DNA of 64,000 nt, taken from Chloroflexota bacterium. GTDB taxonomy: Bacteria > Chloroflexota > Anaerolineae > SpSt-313. Of this stretch, positions 49,076-57,981 are shown one piece after another. The position numbers were made by a program, and so were the translations under genes. The first letter of the stretch is position 1, and every line of letters begins with the position of its first letter. Under the pieces are notes generated by a model. It was given only the letters and a program-made list of their open reading frames with translations, made no database searches and was not told the origin of the DNA. The stretch is taken from contig JAKPJZ010000113.1 in NCBI GenBank assembly GCA_029553955.1, positions 38,148 through 102,147 on the forward strand, written 5' to 3'.

Positions 49076-51016
49076 CTAGGCCACAGCATCCAGGTGTGCC
49101 TGATAGCGCGACAGCGCCAGCAGCGGAAAGTAGGCCGGGTAGAGGCCGTAGCGCAGGTAAAAGGCGCGCGGGAAGCCGGTGCCGGTGTAGGCCGCCTCGG
49201 GCCACGAGCCGTCGGCCGCCTGGCTGTCGAGCAGGTAGCGCACCCCCGCCTGCACCGCCGGCGTGGCGGCCTGGCCCGCGGCAATCAGCCCCATGAGCGC
49301 CCAGGCCGTCTGCGACGGGGTGCTCGGCCCGGTGCCGCGCAGCGACGGATCATCGTAGGTCTGGCAGGTCTCACCCCAGCCGCCGTCGCCGTTCTGGTGC
49401 GCGTTCAGCCAGGCAACGGCGCGGGCAATCATGCCTGGCCAGGCCCCCTCACCCCCGACCCCTCTCCCACTGCGGGGGAGAGGGGAGGTCGCCGCCAACA
49501 CCAGCCCCGTGCCGTAGACATAGTTCACCCCCCAGCGGCCGTACCAGGCGCCATCGGGCTCTTGCGTCTGCGCCAGGTAGGCCAGGGCGCGGTCGCGCAT
49601 CGCGCCTTGGCGCCCCAGCTCGCCGAGGAGCTCGACGACGTGCGCCGTGACGTCGGCGCAGGTGGGGTCGAGCGGCGACATGAAATCGGCAAAGGGCACG
49701 TGCTCGAGGATCGTGCGGTCGTTGTCGCGGTCGAACGCCGCCCAGCCGCCGTCGCGGCTCTGCATATCCGCCATCCAGGCCAGGCCGCGCTCGATGGCCT
49801 CGGCCCTGGCCGCCTCGCCCTCGGCCAGGCGCACCCGCTGCAGCGCGCGGCAGACGAGGGCGGTGTCGTCCATATCGGGGTAAGCGTCATTCTCGAACTC
49901 GAACGCCCAGCAGCCCGACGCGGTTGCCGGGTTCTTGACCTGCCAGTCGCCGCCGCAGCGGATCTCCTGCTCCAGCAGCCAGCCCGCCGCCCGGCGCAGC
50001 GCATCGTGGTCGTCGCCCAGCCCCGACTCGGCCAGGGCGACGACGGCCCAGGCCGTATCCCACACCGGCGAGACGGCCGGCTGCATTCGCTGCCCCGCCT
50101 CGTCCTCGACGATGAACCCCTCGATGCCCGCCAGGCCCCGCGCCATGGCCGGGTGGTCGAGCGGGTAGCCCAGCGCCTTGAGCGCCGCCAGCGAATAGAT
50201 CCAGGGCAGCATGATGCCGCCCCAACTGCCGTCGGCCTCCTGGTGCGCTTCGATCCAGCGGGCCGTCGCCGCGAGCGCCCGGCGGCGCAGGGGCTTGAGG
50301 TGCAGGCGCTCGTAGCCCTTCAGCAGCCTATCGGCAACGAGAAAGAAGCTGCGCCAACTGAAGAGGCGGTCGATCGTGCCCAGCGAGTAATCGCGCTCGG
50401 CGGGCGGCTCGGCGTAGAGCTCCTCCACGCCCGCGCCGCTGGGCAGCAGGCACACCGGCTTGAGGGTCAGCACCACCATGAGCGCGACGATGGTGGCGCG
50501 CGACCAACTGGCGAACTCGTAGATATTGACATAGAACCAGTTGGGCAGCAGGATCAGCTCGGGCGGCACCGAGGGCACGCCGCGCCAATCGTACTGGCCA
50601 AAGAGCGCCAGCCAGACCTTGGTGAAGACGTTGGCCTTGCAGATGCCCCCCTTGGCCAGGATGAACTCGCGCGCCCGCTGCAGCGCCGGGTCATCGGGCG
50701 GCAGGCCCGAGAGCTTGAGCGAGAGGTAGCACTGGATGCTCGCCCCCAGGTCGCCGGCGCCGCCGTGGTAAGCGCTCCACGAGCCGTCGGGGCGCTGCTT
50801 GCCGAGCACATAGCGCACCGCGGCCTCGGCGCGACGCGGGTCCACCTGCCCCAGCATGAGGTACATCAGCGGCGTGTAGCCCGCCGCCACGCTGGCGTCG
50901 GCCTCCAGCTCGCCCACCCAGTAGCCGGCCGGGCTCTGCCGCGCCAGCAGGTAGCCCTGCGCCTTGCGGATGGCCGTGGCCAGTGCCTGTTGCTCGATGA
51001 CGCTTGTTGTGGACAT
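49076..51016 (-). CDS. shc: Squalene-hopene cyclase
   Basis: A 646-residue prenyltransferase-fold cyclase that turns squalene into hopene at the membrane. It has the catalytic DMDDT motif (YPDMDDTALVCRALQ) in the middle, several QW-type repeats (GSWGGIMLPW, GGWGETCQTYDDPSLRG, DGSWPEAAYTG) and HQNGDGGWGE. The ATG at 51016 is preceded by GGAGGGG. One loop near residue 515 is replaced by TSPLPRSGRGVGGEGAWPG, which translates a dispersed DNA repeat (49443-49487) in frame. It is the last hopanoid gene, after hpnA and hpnH. Confidence 0.95.
   Translation of the reverse strand: MSTTSVIEQQALATAIRKAQGYLLARQSPAGYWVGELEADASVAAGYTPLMYLMLGQVDPRRAEAAVRYVLGKQRPDGSWSAYHGGAGDLGASIQCYLSLKLSGLPPDDPALQRAREFILAKGGICKANVFTKVWLALFGQYDWRGVPSVPPELILLPNWFYVNIYEFASWSRATIVALMVVLTLKPVCLLPSGAGVEELYAEPPAERDYSLGTIDRLFSWRSFFLVADRLLKGYERLHLKPLRRRALAATARWIEAHQEADGSWGGIMLPWIYSLAALKALGYPLDHPAMARGLAGIEGFIVEDEAGQRMQPAVSPVWDTAWAVVALAESGLGDDHDALRRAAGWLLEQEIRCGGDWQVKNPATASGCWAFEFENDAYPDMDDTALVCRALQRVRLAEGEAARAEAIERGLAWMADMQSRDGGWAAFDRDNDRTILEHVPFADFMSPLDPTCADVTAHVVELLGELGRQGAMRDRALAYLAQTQEPDGAWYGRWGVNYVYGTGLVLAATSPLPRSGRGVGGEGAWPGMIARAVAWLNAHQNGDGGWGETCQTYDDPSLRGTGPSTPSQTAWALMGLIAAGQAATPAVQAGVRYLLDSQAADGSWPEAAYTGTGFPRAFYLRYGLYPAYFPLLALSRYQAHLDAVA
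49443..49487. repeat. Dispersed repeat inside shc
   Basis: A CCCCTCACCCCCGACCCCTC...GGGGGAGAGGGG unit, hairpin-forming (CTCTCCCACTGCGGGGGAGAG), in frame in the cyclase coding sequence. It is related to the units in the 23128 gene. Confidence 0.8.
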
Positions 51017-51065
51017 AGCCCCCCCTCCTCATCCCCGGGCCCCCGAACGAGTTCGGGCCTGACCC

Positions 51066-51282
51066 GGACTCCCGAACTTGTTCGGGCCGTCCCCCGCCCC
51101 AACAAGCTGGGGACTCCGGGCGCCCTTCCCGGACTCCCGAACTTGTTCGGGCCGTCCCCCGCCCCAACAAGCTGGGGACTCCGGGCGCCCTTCCCGGACT
51201 CCCGAGCTTGTTCGGGCCGTCCCCCGCCCCAACAAGCTGGGGACTCCGGGCGCCCTTCCCGGACTCCCGAACTTGTTCGGGC
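51066..51282. repeat. Tandem array of a 65-bp unit, 3.3 copies
   Basis: Units begin GGACTCCCGAACTTGTTCGG at 51066, 51131, 51196 and 51261. Each unit contains two hairpins, CCGAACTTGTTCGG and CCCCAACAAGCTGGGG. The copies are nearly identical (one A/G change). The array fills the 272-bp gap between shc and hpnA, inside the operon. Confidence 0.95.
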
Positions 51283-51288
51283 GCTTCG

Positions 51289-52275
51289 CTACGTGGCATA
51301 GCCGTGTGCGCGGAACCAGCGCACGGCCTTGCCCAGCGCCTGCTCGATAGGCGTCTGTGGCAGGCCCAGCTCGCGCACCGCCTTGCTGCAATCAAAGTAG
51401 CGAAAGTGCCGCGCCACCTTGACGCCGGTCACCGGGATGCGCGGCGGGCCACCCAGCCGCCGCGCGGCGAACTCGCTGGCGTAGGCCGCCCAGAGGGCCA
51501 GCCAGATGGGGATGCGCAGGCGCGGCGCGGGCAGGCCGGTGACGCGGCTCAACGCGCCCAGGATCTCTTTCAGCGTCAGGTTGCGATTGCCCAGGATGTA
51601 GCGCTCGCCGGGCCTGCCCTTCTCCAGCGCCAGGATGTGGCCCTGCGCGACATCTTCCACGTCGACCAGGTTGAGGCCGGTGTTGACGTAGGCCGGCATC
51701 TTGCCGTTGAGGAAATCGACCACAATCTGGCCGGTCGGTGTGGGGCGCACGTCGCCAGGGCCGATGGGCGTGGTGGGGTTGACCACCACCACCTCGAGCC
51801 CCTCGCCGGCCATGCGCAGGGCGAGCTGCTCGGCCAGGAACTTGGAGCGCTTGTAGTGCCCCGCCAGGTCGCTCGGCTCCACGAACATGGCTTCGGTGCC
51901 CAGGTCGCCGTTCTGCGCAATGCCGATGGTCGATTCGGTGCTCGTGTACACTGCCCGCGCGACGCCGGCCGCGCGCGCAGCGTTGAGGACGTTGACCGTG
52001 CCCTCCACGTTGGTGTCGTAGACCATCTGCGGCTCGGGCACCCACAGGGCGTAGGCGGCCGCCATGTGGAAGAGCACGTCGCAGCCCGTGAGGGCGCGCT
52101 CCACCGAGGCCCGGTCGCGCACATCGCCGGGCGCCGGCTCCACGTCGAGCCCCGCCAGGTTGGCGCGGTTCGAGCACTCACGGAGCAAGGCGCGCACCTG
52201 GTAGCCCTGCGCCAGCAGCGCGCGCACCACGTTCGAACCGATGAAACCGGTCGCACCGGTCACCAGCGCTTTCAT
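51289..52275 (-). CDS. hpnA: Hopanoid-associated sugar epimerase-type protein (HpnA)
   Basis: A 328-residue short-chain dehydrogenase/epimerase. The NAD-binding motif VTGATGFIGSNVV is at residues 4-16, and the active site YKRSKFLAEQ (Tyr-x-x-x-Lys) is present, with STESTIGIAQNG and NPTTPIGPGDVRPTPTG typical of HpnA. The ATG at 52275 overlaps the hpnH stop codon (ATGA) and follows GGAG; 52287 is an alternative. Genes of this type accompany hopanoid clusters, where the substrate is thought to be a hopanoid-linked sugar. The neighbouring shc gene makes the same pathway likely here. Confidence 0.88.
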   Translation of the reverse strand: MKALVTGATGFIGSNVVRALLAQGYQVRALLRECSNRANLAGLDVEPAPGDVRDRASVERALTGCDVLFHMAAAYALWVPEPQMVYDTNVEGTVNVLNAARAAGVARAVYTSTESTIGIAQNGDLGTEAMFVEPSDLAGHYKRSKFLAEQLALRMAGEGLEVVVVNPTTPIGPGDVRPTPTGQIVVDFLNGKMPAYVNTGLNLVDVEDVAQGHILALEKGRPGERYILGNRNLTLKEILGALSRVTGLPAPRLRIPIWLALWAAYASEFAARRLGGPPRIPVTGVKVARHFRYFDCSKAVRELGLPQTPIEQALGKAVRWFRAHGYAT

Positions 52276-53270
52276 CGCAGGCTCCACTGCATCGTGCGCC
52301 AGAGGTCCGCCGGGCTTTGGGTCGTCTGCTCGAGGGCGCTGGCCTCAAAGCCCGAGTGGACCATGCAGTTGGCGCAGCGAGAATCGTTGCCGGCGCCATA
52401 CTGCGCCCAGGGTGTCTGCCCCATCAGCTCGGCATATGAGCGGCAGTAGCCATCGGTGATGAGGTAGCAGGGTTGCCGCCACCCCTTGACGCTGCACGTC
52501 GGCGTGCTCCACGGCGCGCACGGCAGGGCGCGCCGGCCGGCCAGGAACTCGAGGTAGGCTGGCGAATGACAGAAGCGAAAGCGGCCGCGCGCGGCGTAGA
52601 GGGGCGCCAGGGTCGCCGCCGCCTCTTCGCGGGTGAGAAAGATGTCGGACGTGACCCGCTCATAGCTAAAGGCAGGCGCGACCATCAGGCCGTCGACGCG
52701 CAGGCGCGTCAACAGGGTGAACAGCTCCTGCAGCTCGCTCCAGCCGGCGCCCTTGTAGACCGTCGTGTTGGTGCGCACCTGGAAGCCGGCCCGTTTGGCG
52801 GCGGCGATGGCGCGGATGGCGGTGTCGAAGAGGCCGGGCCGCCCGGCGATGCGGTCGTGGCTGGCGGCGAGGCCGTCGAGGTGCACCACCCAGCTCAGGT
52901 ATGGGCTCGGCCGGAACTGCCGCAGCGACTCCTCCATCTTGATGCCGTTGCTGCACAGGTACACAAAACGCCGGCGCGCCGTGATGCCGCGGATGATCTC
53001 GCCCACCTGGGGGTGCAGGAGCGGCTCGCCGCCGGTCACTGAGACAATCGGCGCCCCCGCCTCATCGACCGCCGCCAGGCATTCAGCAGCGCTCAGCATG
53101 CGCCCGCCGGTTTCCTTCTCCTCGCGGATGCGTCCGCAGCCGGCGCAGGCCAGGTTGCAGCGCAGCGTCGGCTCCAGCATCAGCACCAGTGGGAAGCGCT
53201 TCCGGCCCTGCAGCCGGTGCGCGGCGATGTGCCGGCCCAGCGACAGCGACAGCTGCCACGGGAAAATCAT
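52272..53270 (-). CDS. hpnH: Adenosyl-hopene transferase HpnH (radical SAM)
   Basis: A 332-residue radical-SAM protein that adds the adenosyl group to hopene, the first step of the extended hopanoid side chain. It has the cluster motif CNLACAGC (preceded by LMLEPTLR), VSVTGGEPLLHPQ, and the C-terminal cysteine-bearing region CSVKGWRQPCYLITDGYC and NCMVHSGFEASAL that characterise HpnH. GGAGG lies four bases before the ATG. It is the second gene of the hopanoid operon, followed by hpnA in overlapping frame. Confidence 0.93.
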   Translation of the reverse strand: MIFPWQLSLSLGRHIAAHRLQGRKRFPLVLMLEPTLRCNLACAGCGRIREEKETGGRMLSAAECLAAVDEAGAPIVSVTGGEPLLHPQVGEIIRGITARRRFVYLCSNGIKMEESLRQFRPSPYLSWVVHLDGLAASHDRIAGRPGLFDTAIRAIAAAKRAGFQVRTNTTVYKGAGWSELQELFTLLTRLRVDGLMVAPAFSYERVTSDIFLTREEAAATLAPLYAARGRFRFCHSPAYLEFLAGRRALPCAPWSTPTCSVKGWRQPCYLITDGYCRSYAELMGQTPWAQYGAGNDSRCANCMVHSGFEASALEQTTQSPADLWRTMQWSLR

Positions 53271-53320
53271 CCAACCTCCAGACGTCTTCTGGCCAGATCC
53301 CGCCGAGATCGACGAGGATA

Positions 53321-53392
53321 CTCACCGCAGAAGCGCAGAGAACGCAGAGAGGACCAACAAGACCTCTGCGCCCTCTGCGTCTCTGCGGTGAG
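53321..53392. repeat. CACCGCAGAGG-family palindrome between hopanoid genes
   Basis: Arms CTCACCGCAGAAGCGCAGAG and CTCTGCGTCTCTGCGGTGAG pair with few mismatches. It lies between the polyprenyl synthase and hpnH genes. Confidence 0.85.
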
Positions 53393-53428
53393 ATCTTGCC
53401 TCAACGCCTGAGAATCTGACCCAAGCCG

Positions 53429-54451
53429 TTAAAACTCACGGTTGGCCAGGAAGACGGCCATCTCCTCCAGGTTGCGGCGCGCTTCGACCGGCAGCGCCAG
53501 CCGCGCCATCTCGGTCCTGGCCCGATCGCAGCAGGCCGTGGCCATGCGCTCGGCCTGGGCCCTGGCGCCAGAGGCGTCGAGGATGCCGAGCACCGTCGCC
53601 AGCGCGCGGTCGTCGACGCCGCTGCGGTAGATCTCGGCCAGGGCCGCCCGCGCCGCGCCCTCGGCGCGCTCGAGGGCATAGACGATGGGCAACGACTTTT
53701 TCCTGCGGCGGATGTCGGAGCCCACGGGCTTGCCGGTCTTGGCCTCGTCGCCCCAGATGCCGAGCAGGTCGTCGCGCACCTGGAAGGCAAGGCCCAGGTT
53801 GCGCCCCAGCTCGCCAAAGGCGTGCACCGCCGGCAGCTCGGCGCCGCCCACCAGGGCGCCCAGCTCGAGCGAGCAGGCGATGAGGACGGCCGTCTTGAGC
53901 TCGACCATCTGCAGGTATTCGCTCACGTTCACGTCGAGCCGCGCCTCAAAGCTGATGTCGAGGTACTGGCCCTCGATCAGCCGCAGGCAGCTCTCGTCGA
54001 GCAGGCGTTGCGCCTCCAGTTGCCGCTCGGCGGGCACGCCGCGCTCGCTCAAGCGGTGCAATACCAGCCCGGCGAGCACGCGCATCGCCGTGCCGGCATT
54101 GATGGCCTGCGGCTTGCCCCAGACGGCCCACACCGTCGGCCGGTGGCGCCGCTCGCGGTCGTCGTCCTGTACGTCATCGTGGATGAGCGAAAAGTTGTGC
54201 ACGAGCTCGACCGCCGCCGCCGCGGGCAGTACCGCGCGATAGTCGGCGCCAACGGCCTCGCCGGCCAGCAGGCAGAGGGTCGGGCGCAGCGCCTTGCCGG
54301 CCGGCCCGGGCTGGCGGTTCCCCTGTGCATCGACCCAGCCGAGGTGATAGCGGAGCATGTCGTAGAGCGGCGAATCATAGTCGGCCAGCGCCAAGCTCAG
54401 CTCGGCGTCGATCTCGGCCCGGTAGCGCGCAAAGACCGAAGGCAGCTTCAT
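53429..54451 (-). CDS. Polyprenyl (geranylgeranyl/farnesyl-type) diphosphate synthase
   Basis: A 340-residue trans-prenyltransferase that elongates allylic diphosphates with IPP. The first Asp-rich motif is LIHDDVQDDDRERRHRPTVW; the second is AFQVRDDLLGIWGDEAKTGK. KALRPTLCLLAGEAVGA matches the IPP-binding KxxRP region. AAGGG stands six bases before the ATG at 54451; ATG codons just upstream lack correct spacing. It leads the hopanoid operon, so farnesyl diphosphate for squalene is a plausible product, though chain length cannot be read. Confidence 0.92.
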   Translation of the reverse strand: MKLPSVFARYRAEIDAELSLALADYDSPLYDMLRYHLGWVDAQGNRQPGPAGKALRPTLCLLAGEAVGADYRAVLPAAAAVELVHNFSLIHDDVQDDDRERRHRPTVWAVWGKPQAINAGTAMRVLAGLVLHRLSERGVPAERQLEAQRLLDESCLRLIEGQYLDISFEARLDVNVSEYLQMVELKTAVLIACSLELGALVGGAELPAVHAFGELGRNLGLAFQVRDDLLGIWGDEAKTGKPVGSDIRRRKKSLPIVYALERAEGAARAALAEIYRSGVDDRALATVLGILDASGARAQAERMATACCDRARTEMARLALPVEARRNLEEMAVFLANREF

Positions 54452-54540
54452 GCACATCCCTTCTGCAGTTGTAGTGCGTGCCCGCAACCCCGTAGCCTAG
54501 CCCCTTGTGAGCGTCGTAAGCGGCGAACCTGGCGCTTCAT
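54448..54540 (-). other. Upstream reading frame overlapping the polyprenyl synthase start
   Basis: A 30-codon, Arg-rich frame (MKRQVRRLRRSQGARLRGCG...) whose TGA overlaps the polyprenyl synthase ATG (ATGA). Its own start region (CTTCTGCAGTTG on the plus strand) repeats the synthase start region at 54452-54475 almost exactly, 89 bp apart, so ribosome site and start codon appear duplicated. Translation of it could set expression of the operon. Confidence 0.4.
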
Positions 54541-54621
54541 GCACGTCCCTTCTGCAGTTGTAGGGCCGGAAGAAGCCCGCCCGCTGCACTGCAAGACTGG
54601 TGCCACCAGCCAGTTACAACC

Positions 54622-54650
54622 ATCCTAACATGCTATCAAGCCACAGTCAA
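54622..54650 (-). promoter_or_regulatory. Sigma70-type promoter for the hopanoid operon
   Basis: On the minus strand, TTGACT (54645-54650), 17 bp, TAGGAT (54622-54627). About 160 nt lie between this and the synthase start. Confidence 0.55.
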
Positions 54651-54739
54651 TGCTTTTTGGGGGGCCGGAGGGAGGGGGTCATTGGCCCCCACTCGCTTGT
54701 AGTACGGCAGAGCGGCTGCTGGGTCAGGCGCAGTCGCTC

Positions 54740-56033
<1,294 letters not shown>

Positions 56034-56058
56034 GGCCGCGCTCTGCCCTCCGATTCAA

Positions 56059-56172
56059 GGCGGGATGCACCGCAGAGGCGCAGAGGACGCAGAGATGGCC
56101 GTGAACAAGTGTCGCATGGCATTGAACCTCGGATGCCTCTGCGTCCTCTGCGCCTCTGCGGTGCATCCCGCC
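56059..56172. repeat. CACCGCAGAGG-family palindrome, best copy (36-bp arms)
   Basis: Arms GGCGGGATGCACCGCAGAGG... and complement match over 36 bp around a 42-bp loop. Lies between convergent genes (methyltransferase and M1 peptidase), a position suited to a two-way terminator. Confidence 0.92.
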
Positions 56173-56195
56173 TGTGGTGGACCGGATCGTCATTT

Positions 56196-57716
56196 TCAGG
56201 GCCACGGGTACCCCGGCAGCCGCAACGGCTCGGGCAGGAACTGCGGGCCCAAGAGCCACTGCGCTGGCGCCTCGGGGTAGGGCGGGATGGCCTCGTCGTA
56301 GAGCCAGGCCCGCAGGAGCGGGCGCAGCTCCTGCACGCTGACCTCGTTGGCGAGGGCGATGAAATCATCGGTGCCGGCGTTGGCGTAGCGGTAGCGCGCG
56401 GCATAGGCCGTCAGGATGCGGAAGAAGGCATCGTCGCCCACGCGGCGGCGCAGCGCGTGCAGGGTCAGCGCGCCGCGGTCGTACACCGCGCGGTCAAAGA
56501 GATCATTGGCCGGCGGGCTGGCAGGCGGAAAGAGGGCGCGGCTGCCCGGCCCGGGGTAGATGGCCCGCATGCGCGCTTCGAGCGCCGCCGGCCCCTGCGT
56601 GTGCTCGAGCCACAGCGCCTCGCCGTAGGTAGCAAAGCCCTCGTTGAGCCAGATGTCGCGCCAGCTCGCGGGGGTCACCGCGTCGCCGAACCATTGGTGC
56701 GCCAGCTCGTGGGGGCCGAACGACGCGGCCTGGCCGCCGCCGACCACATCGCGCCCAAAGAGCGAGAGCGTCTGGTTCTCCATGGCCCAGGCGCCCAGGC
56801 CCACGTCGGCCACGACCACGCCATAGGCCGCGAAGGGGTAGAGGCCGAAGCGGCTGTTGAAAAAGGCGATGGCCTCGGCGGTGTGGGCAAAGGCCCGCGT
56901 CGCCGCCGTGGCCACCGGCCGCGCATAGTAGCTGCGGATGGGCAGGCCCGCCGGCCCCTCCTCGGTGTGCAGCACGAAATCGCCCACATTCACCGCCGCC
57001 AGGTAGCTGGCCATCGGCCGGCGCATCTCCCAGAGGTAGGTCACCGTGCCGGCGTCGTCGCTCGTGCCCTCGAGGCGGCCGTTGGCGCAGGCGACGTAGG
57101 GCTTGGGCACGGTGATGCGCAAGGTGTAGGTCGCCTTGTCGCAGGGGTGGTCGTTCACCGGGTACCACCCCTGGGCGCCCGAGGGCTCGCTGGCGACATA
57201 GCTGCCGTTCGCGCTGCGCAGCCAGCCCAGCGGCAAGGGGATGGCCGGCGAGGGCACCGGCTGCGGCGCGCCGGCGTAGGCCACGGTCGCGGTGAACACC
57301 TGGCCCGCGGCCAGCGGCTCTGGCAGGGCGATGCGCAGCTTGGCGCCATCGCGTTCATAGCCGGCCGGGGCGCCATCCACCGTGAGACTGTGCACCTCGG
57401 GACCCTGGTAGTCGAGCGCAAAGGCCGTCAGCTCCTGCAGCACCCGGATGCGGATGGCGGCCGTGGCGCTGATGGTGTTCCGCGCCGGGTCGGCGGCCAG
57501 GTCGAGGGTATAGTGCTGGGCATCATAGCCGGCGTTGCCGAGCGAGGGGTAGAGCGGGTCGCCGCGGCCGTCGAGCGGCAGCGGCGGCGACAGCGCCTCG
57601 GCGCAGCCCGCCGCGTCGCCCGTCGCGGGCACAGCGCTCGCCAGCCGCGGCGGCCCGCTGCAGGCGACGAGGAACACCATGGTCAGCAGTGCCACGAGGC
57701 ATGCCTTGATGCGCAT
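56196..57716 (-). CDS. M1-family metallopeptidase-like lipoprotein
   Basis: A 506-residue zinc-aminopeptidase-type protein. A lipoprotein signal (LVALLTMVFLVACSG) shows it is exported and tethered. It has the substrate motif GAWAMENQTL (GxMEN type), the zinc motif HELAHQWFGD and the third ligand in WLNEGFATYGE. The N-terminal beta domain (LDLAADPARNTISATAAIRI) is typical of the family. The C-terminal helical domain is short, ending near VSVQELRPLLRAWLYDEAIP. The ATG at 57716 is preferred over a GTG three bases upstream. It could trim peptides outside the cell, alongside the peptide importer. Confidence 0.92.
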   Translation of the reverse strand: MRIKACLVALLTMVFLVACSGPPRLASAVPATGDAAGCAEALSPPLPLDGRGDPLYPSLGNAGYDAQHYTLDLAADPARNTISATAAIRIRVLQELTAFALDYQGPEVHSLTVDGAPAGYERDGAKLRIALPEPLAAGQVFTATVAYAGAPQPVPSPAIPLPLGWLRSANGSYVASEPSGAQGWYPVNDHPCDKATYTLRITVPKPYVACANGRLEGTSDDAGTVTYLWEMRRPMASYLAAVNVGDFVLHTEEGPAGLPIRSYYARPVATAATRAFAHTAEAIAFFNSRFGLYPFAAYGVVVADVGLGAWAMENQTLSLFGRDVVGGGQAASFGPHELAHQWFGDAVTPASWRDIWLNEGFATYGEALWLEHTQGPAALEARMRAIYPGPGSRALFPPASPPANDLFDRAVYDRGALTLHALRRRVGDDAFFRILTAYAARYRYANAGTDDFIALANEVSVQELRPLLRAWLYDEAIPPYPEAPAQWLLGPQFLPEPLRLPGYPWP

Positions 57717-57736
57717 CACTGCCCCCGCGCCAAGCA

Positions 57737-57894
57737 GTAGCCCCTTGTGGGCGTCGTCCCGTAGCCTAGCCCCTCGTGGGCGTCGCCGCAGGCGGATTCC
57801 GCGCCAATTCGCGCACAGAGCAGTAGCCTAACCCCTTGTGGGCGTCGTCCCGTAGCCCCTCGTGGGCGTCGCCGCAGGCGGATTCCGCGCCAAT
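57737..57894. repeat. GTAGCCTAGCCCC-family tandem units
   Basis: Two tandem units each contain CCCCTTGTGGGCGTCGTCCC followed by CGTAGCC and CCCCTCGTGGGCGTCGCCGC with GGCGGATTCCGCGCCAAT at the end. They share the arm with the 21502 element. No gene is seen in 57717-57981. Confidence 0.8.
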
Positions 57895-57981
57895 CCACAC
57901 GGGTCAAGGCGCTCAAGCGCCGACTACGAACCTGGCTATCCCCTGTAGCAGGAATAGGGCCAGCAGAAGTGCTCTCCCTCA

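Noticed and set aside
51066..51282. Possible CRISPR array
   Set aside because: The 65-bp units are contiguous and nearly identical with no variable spacers, and no cas genes are present.
48410..51301. Very long plus-strand frame (963 codons) opposite shc
   Set aside because: It is the antisense of shc and DUF116, with biased low-complexity composition and no recognisable domain; high GC keeps the opposite strand open.
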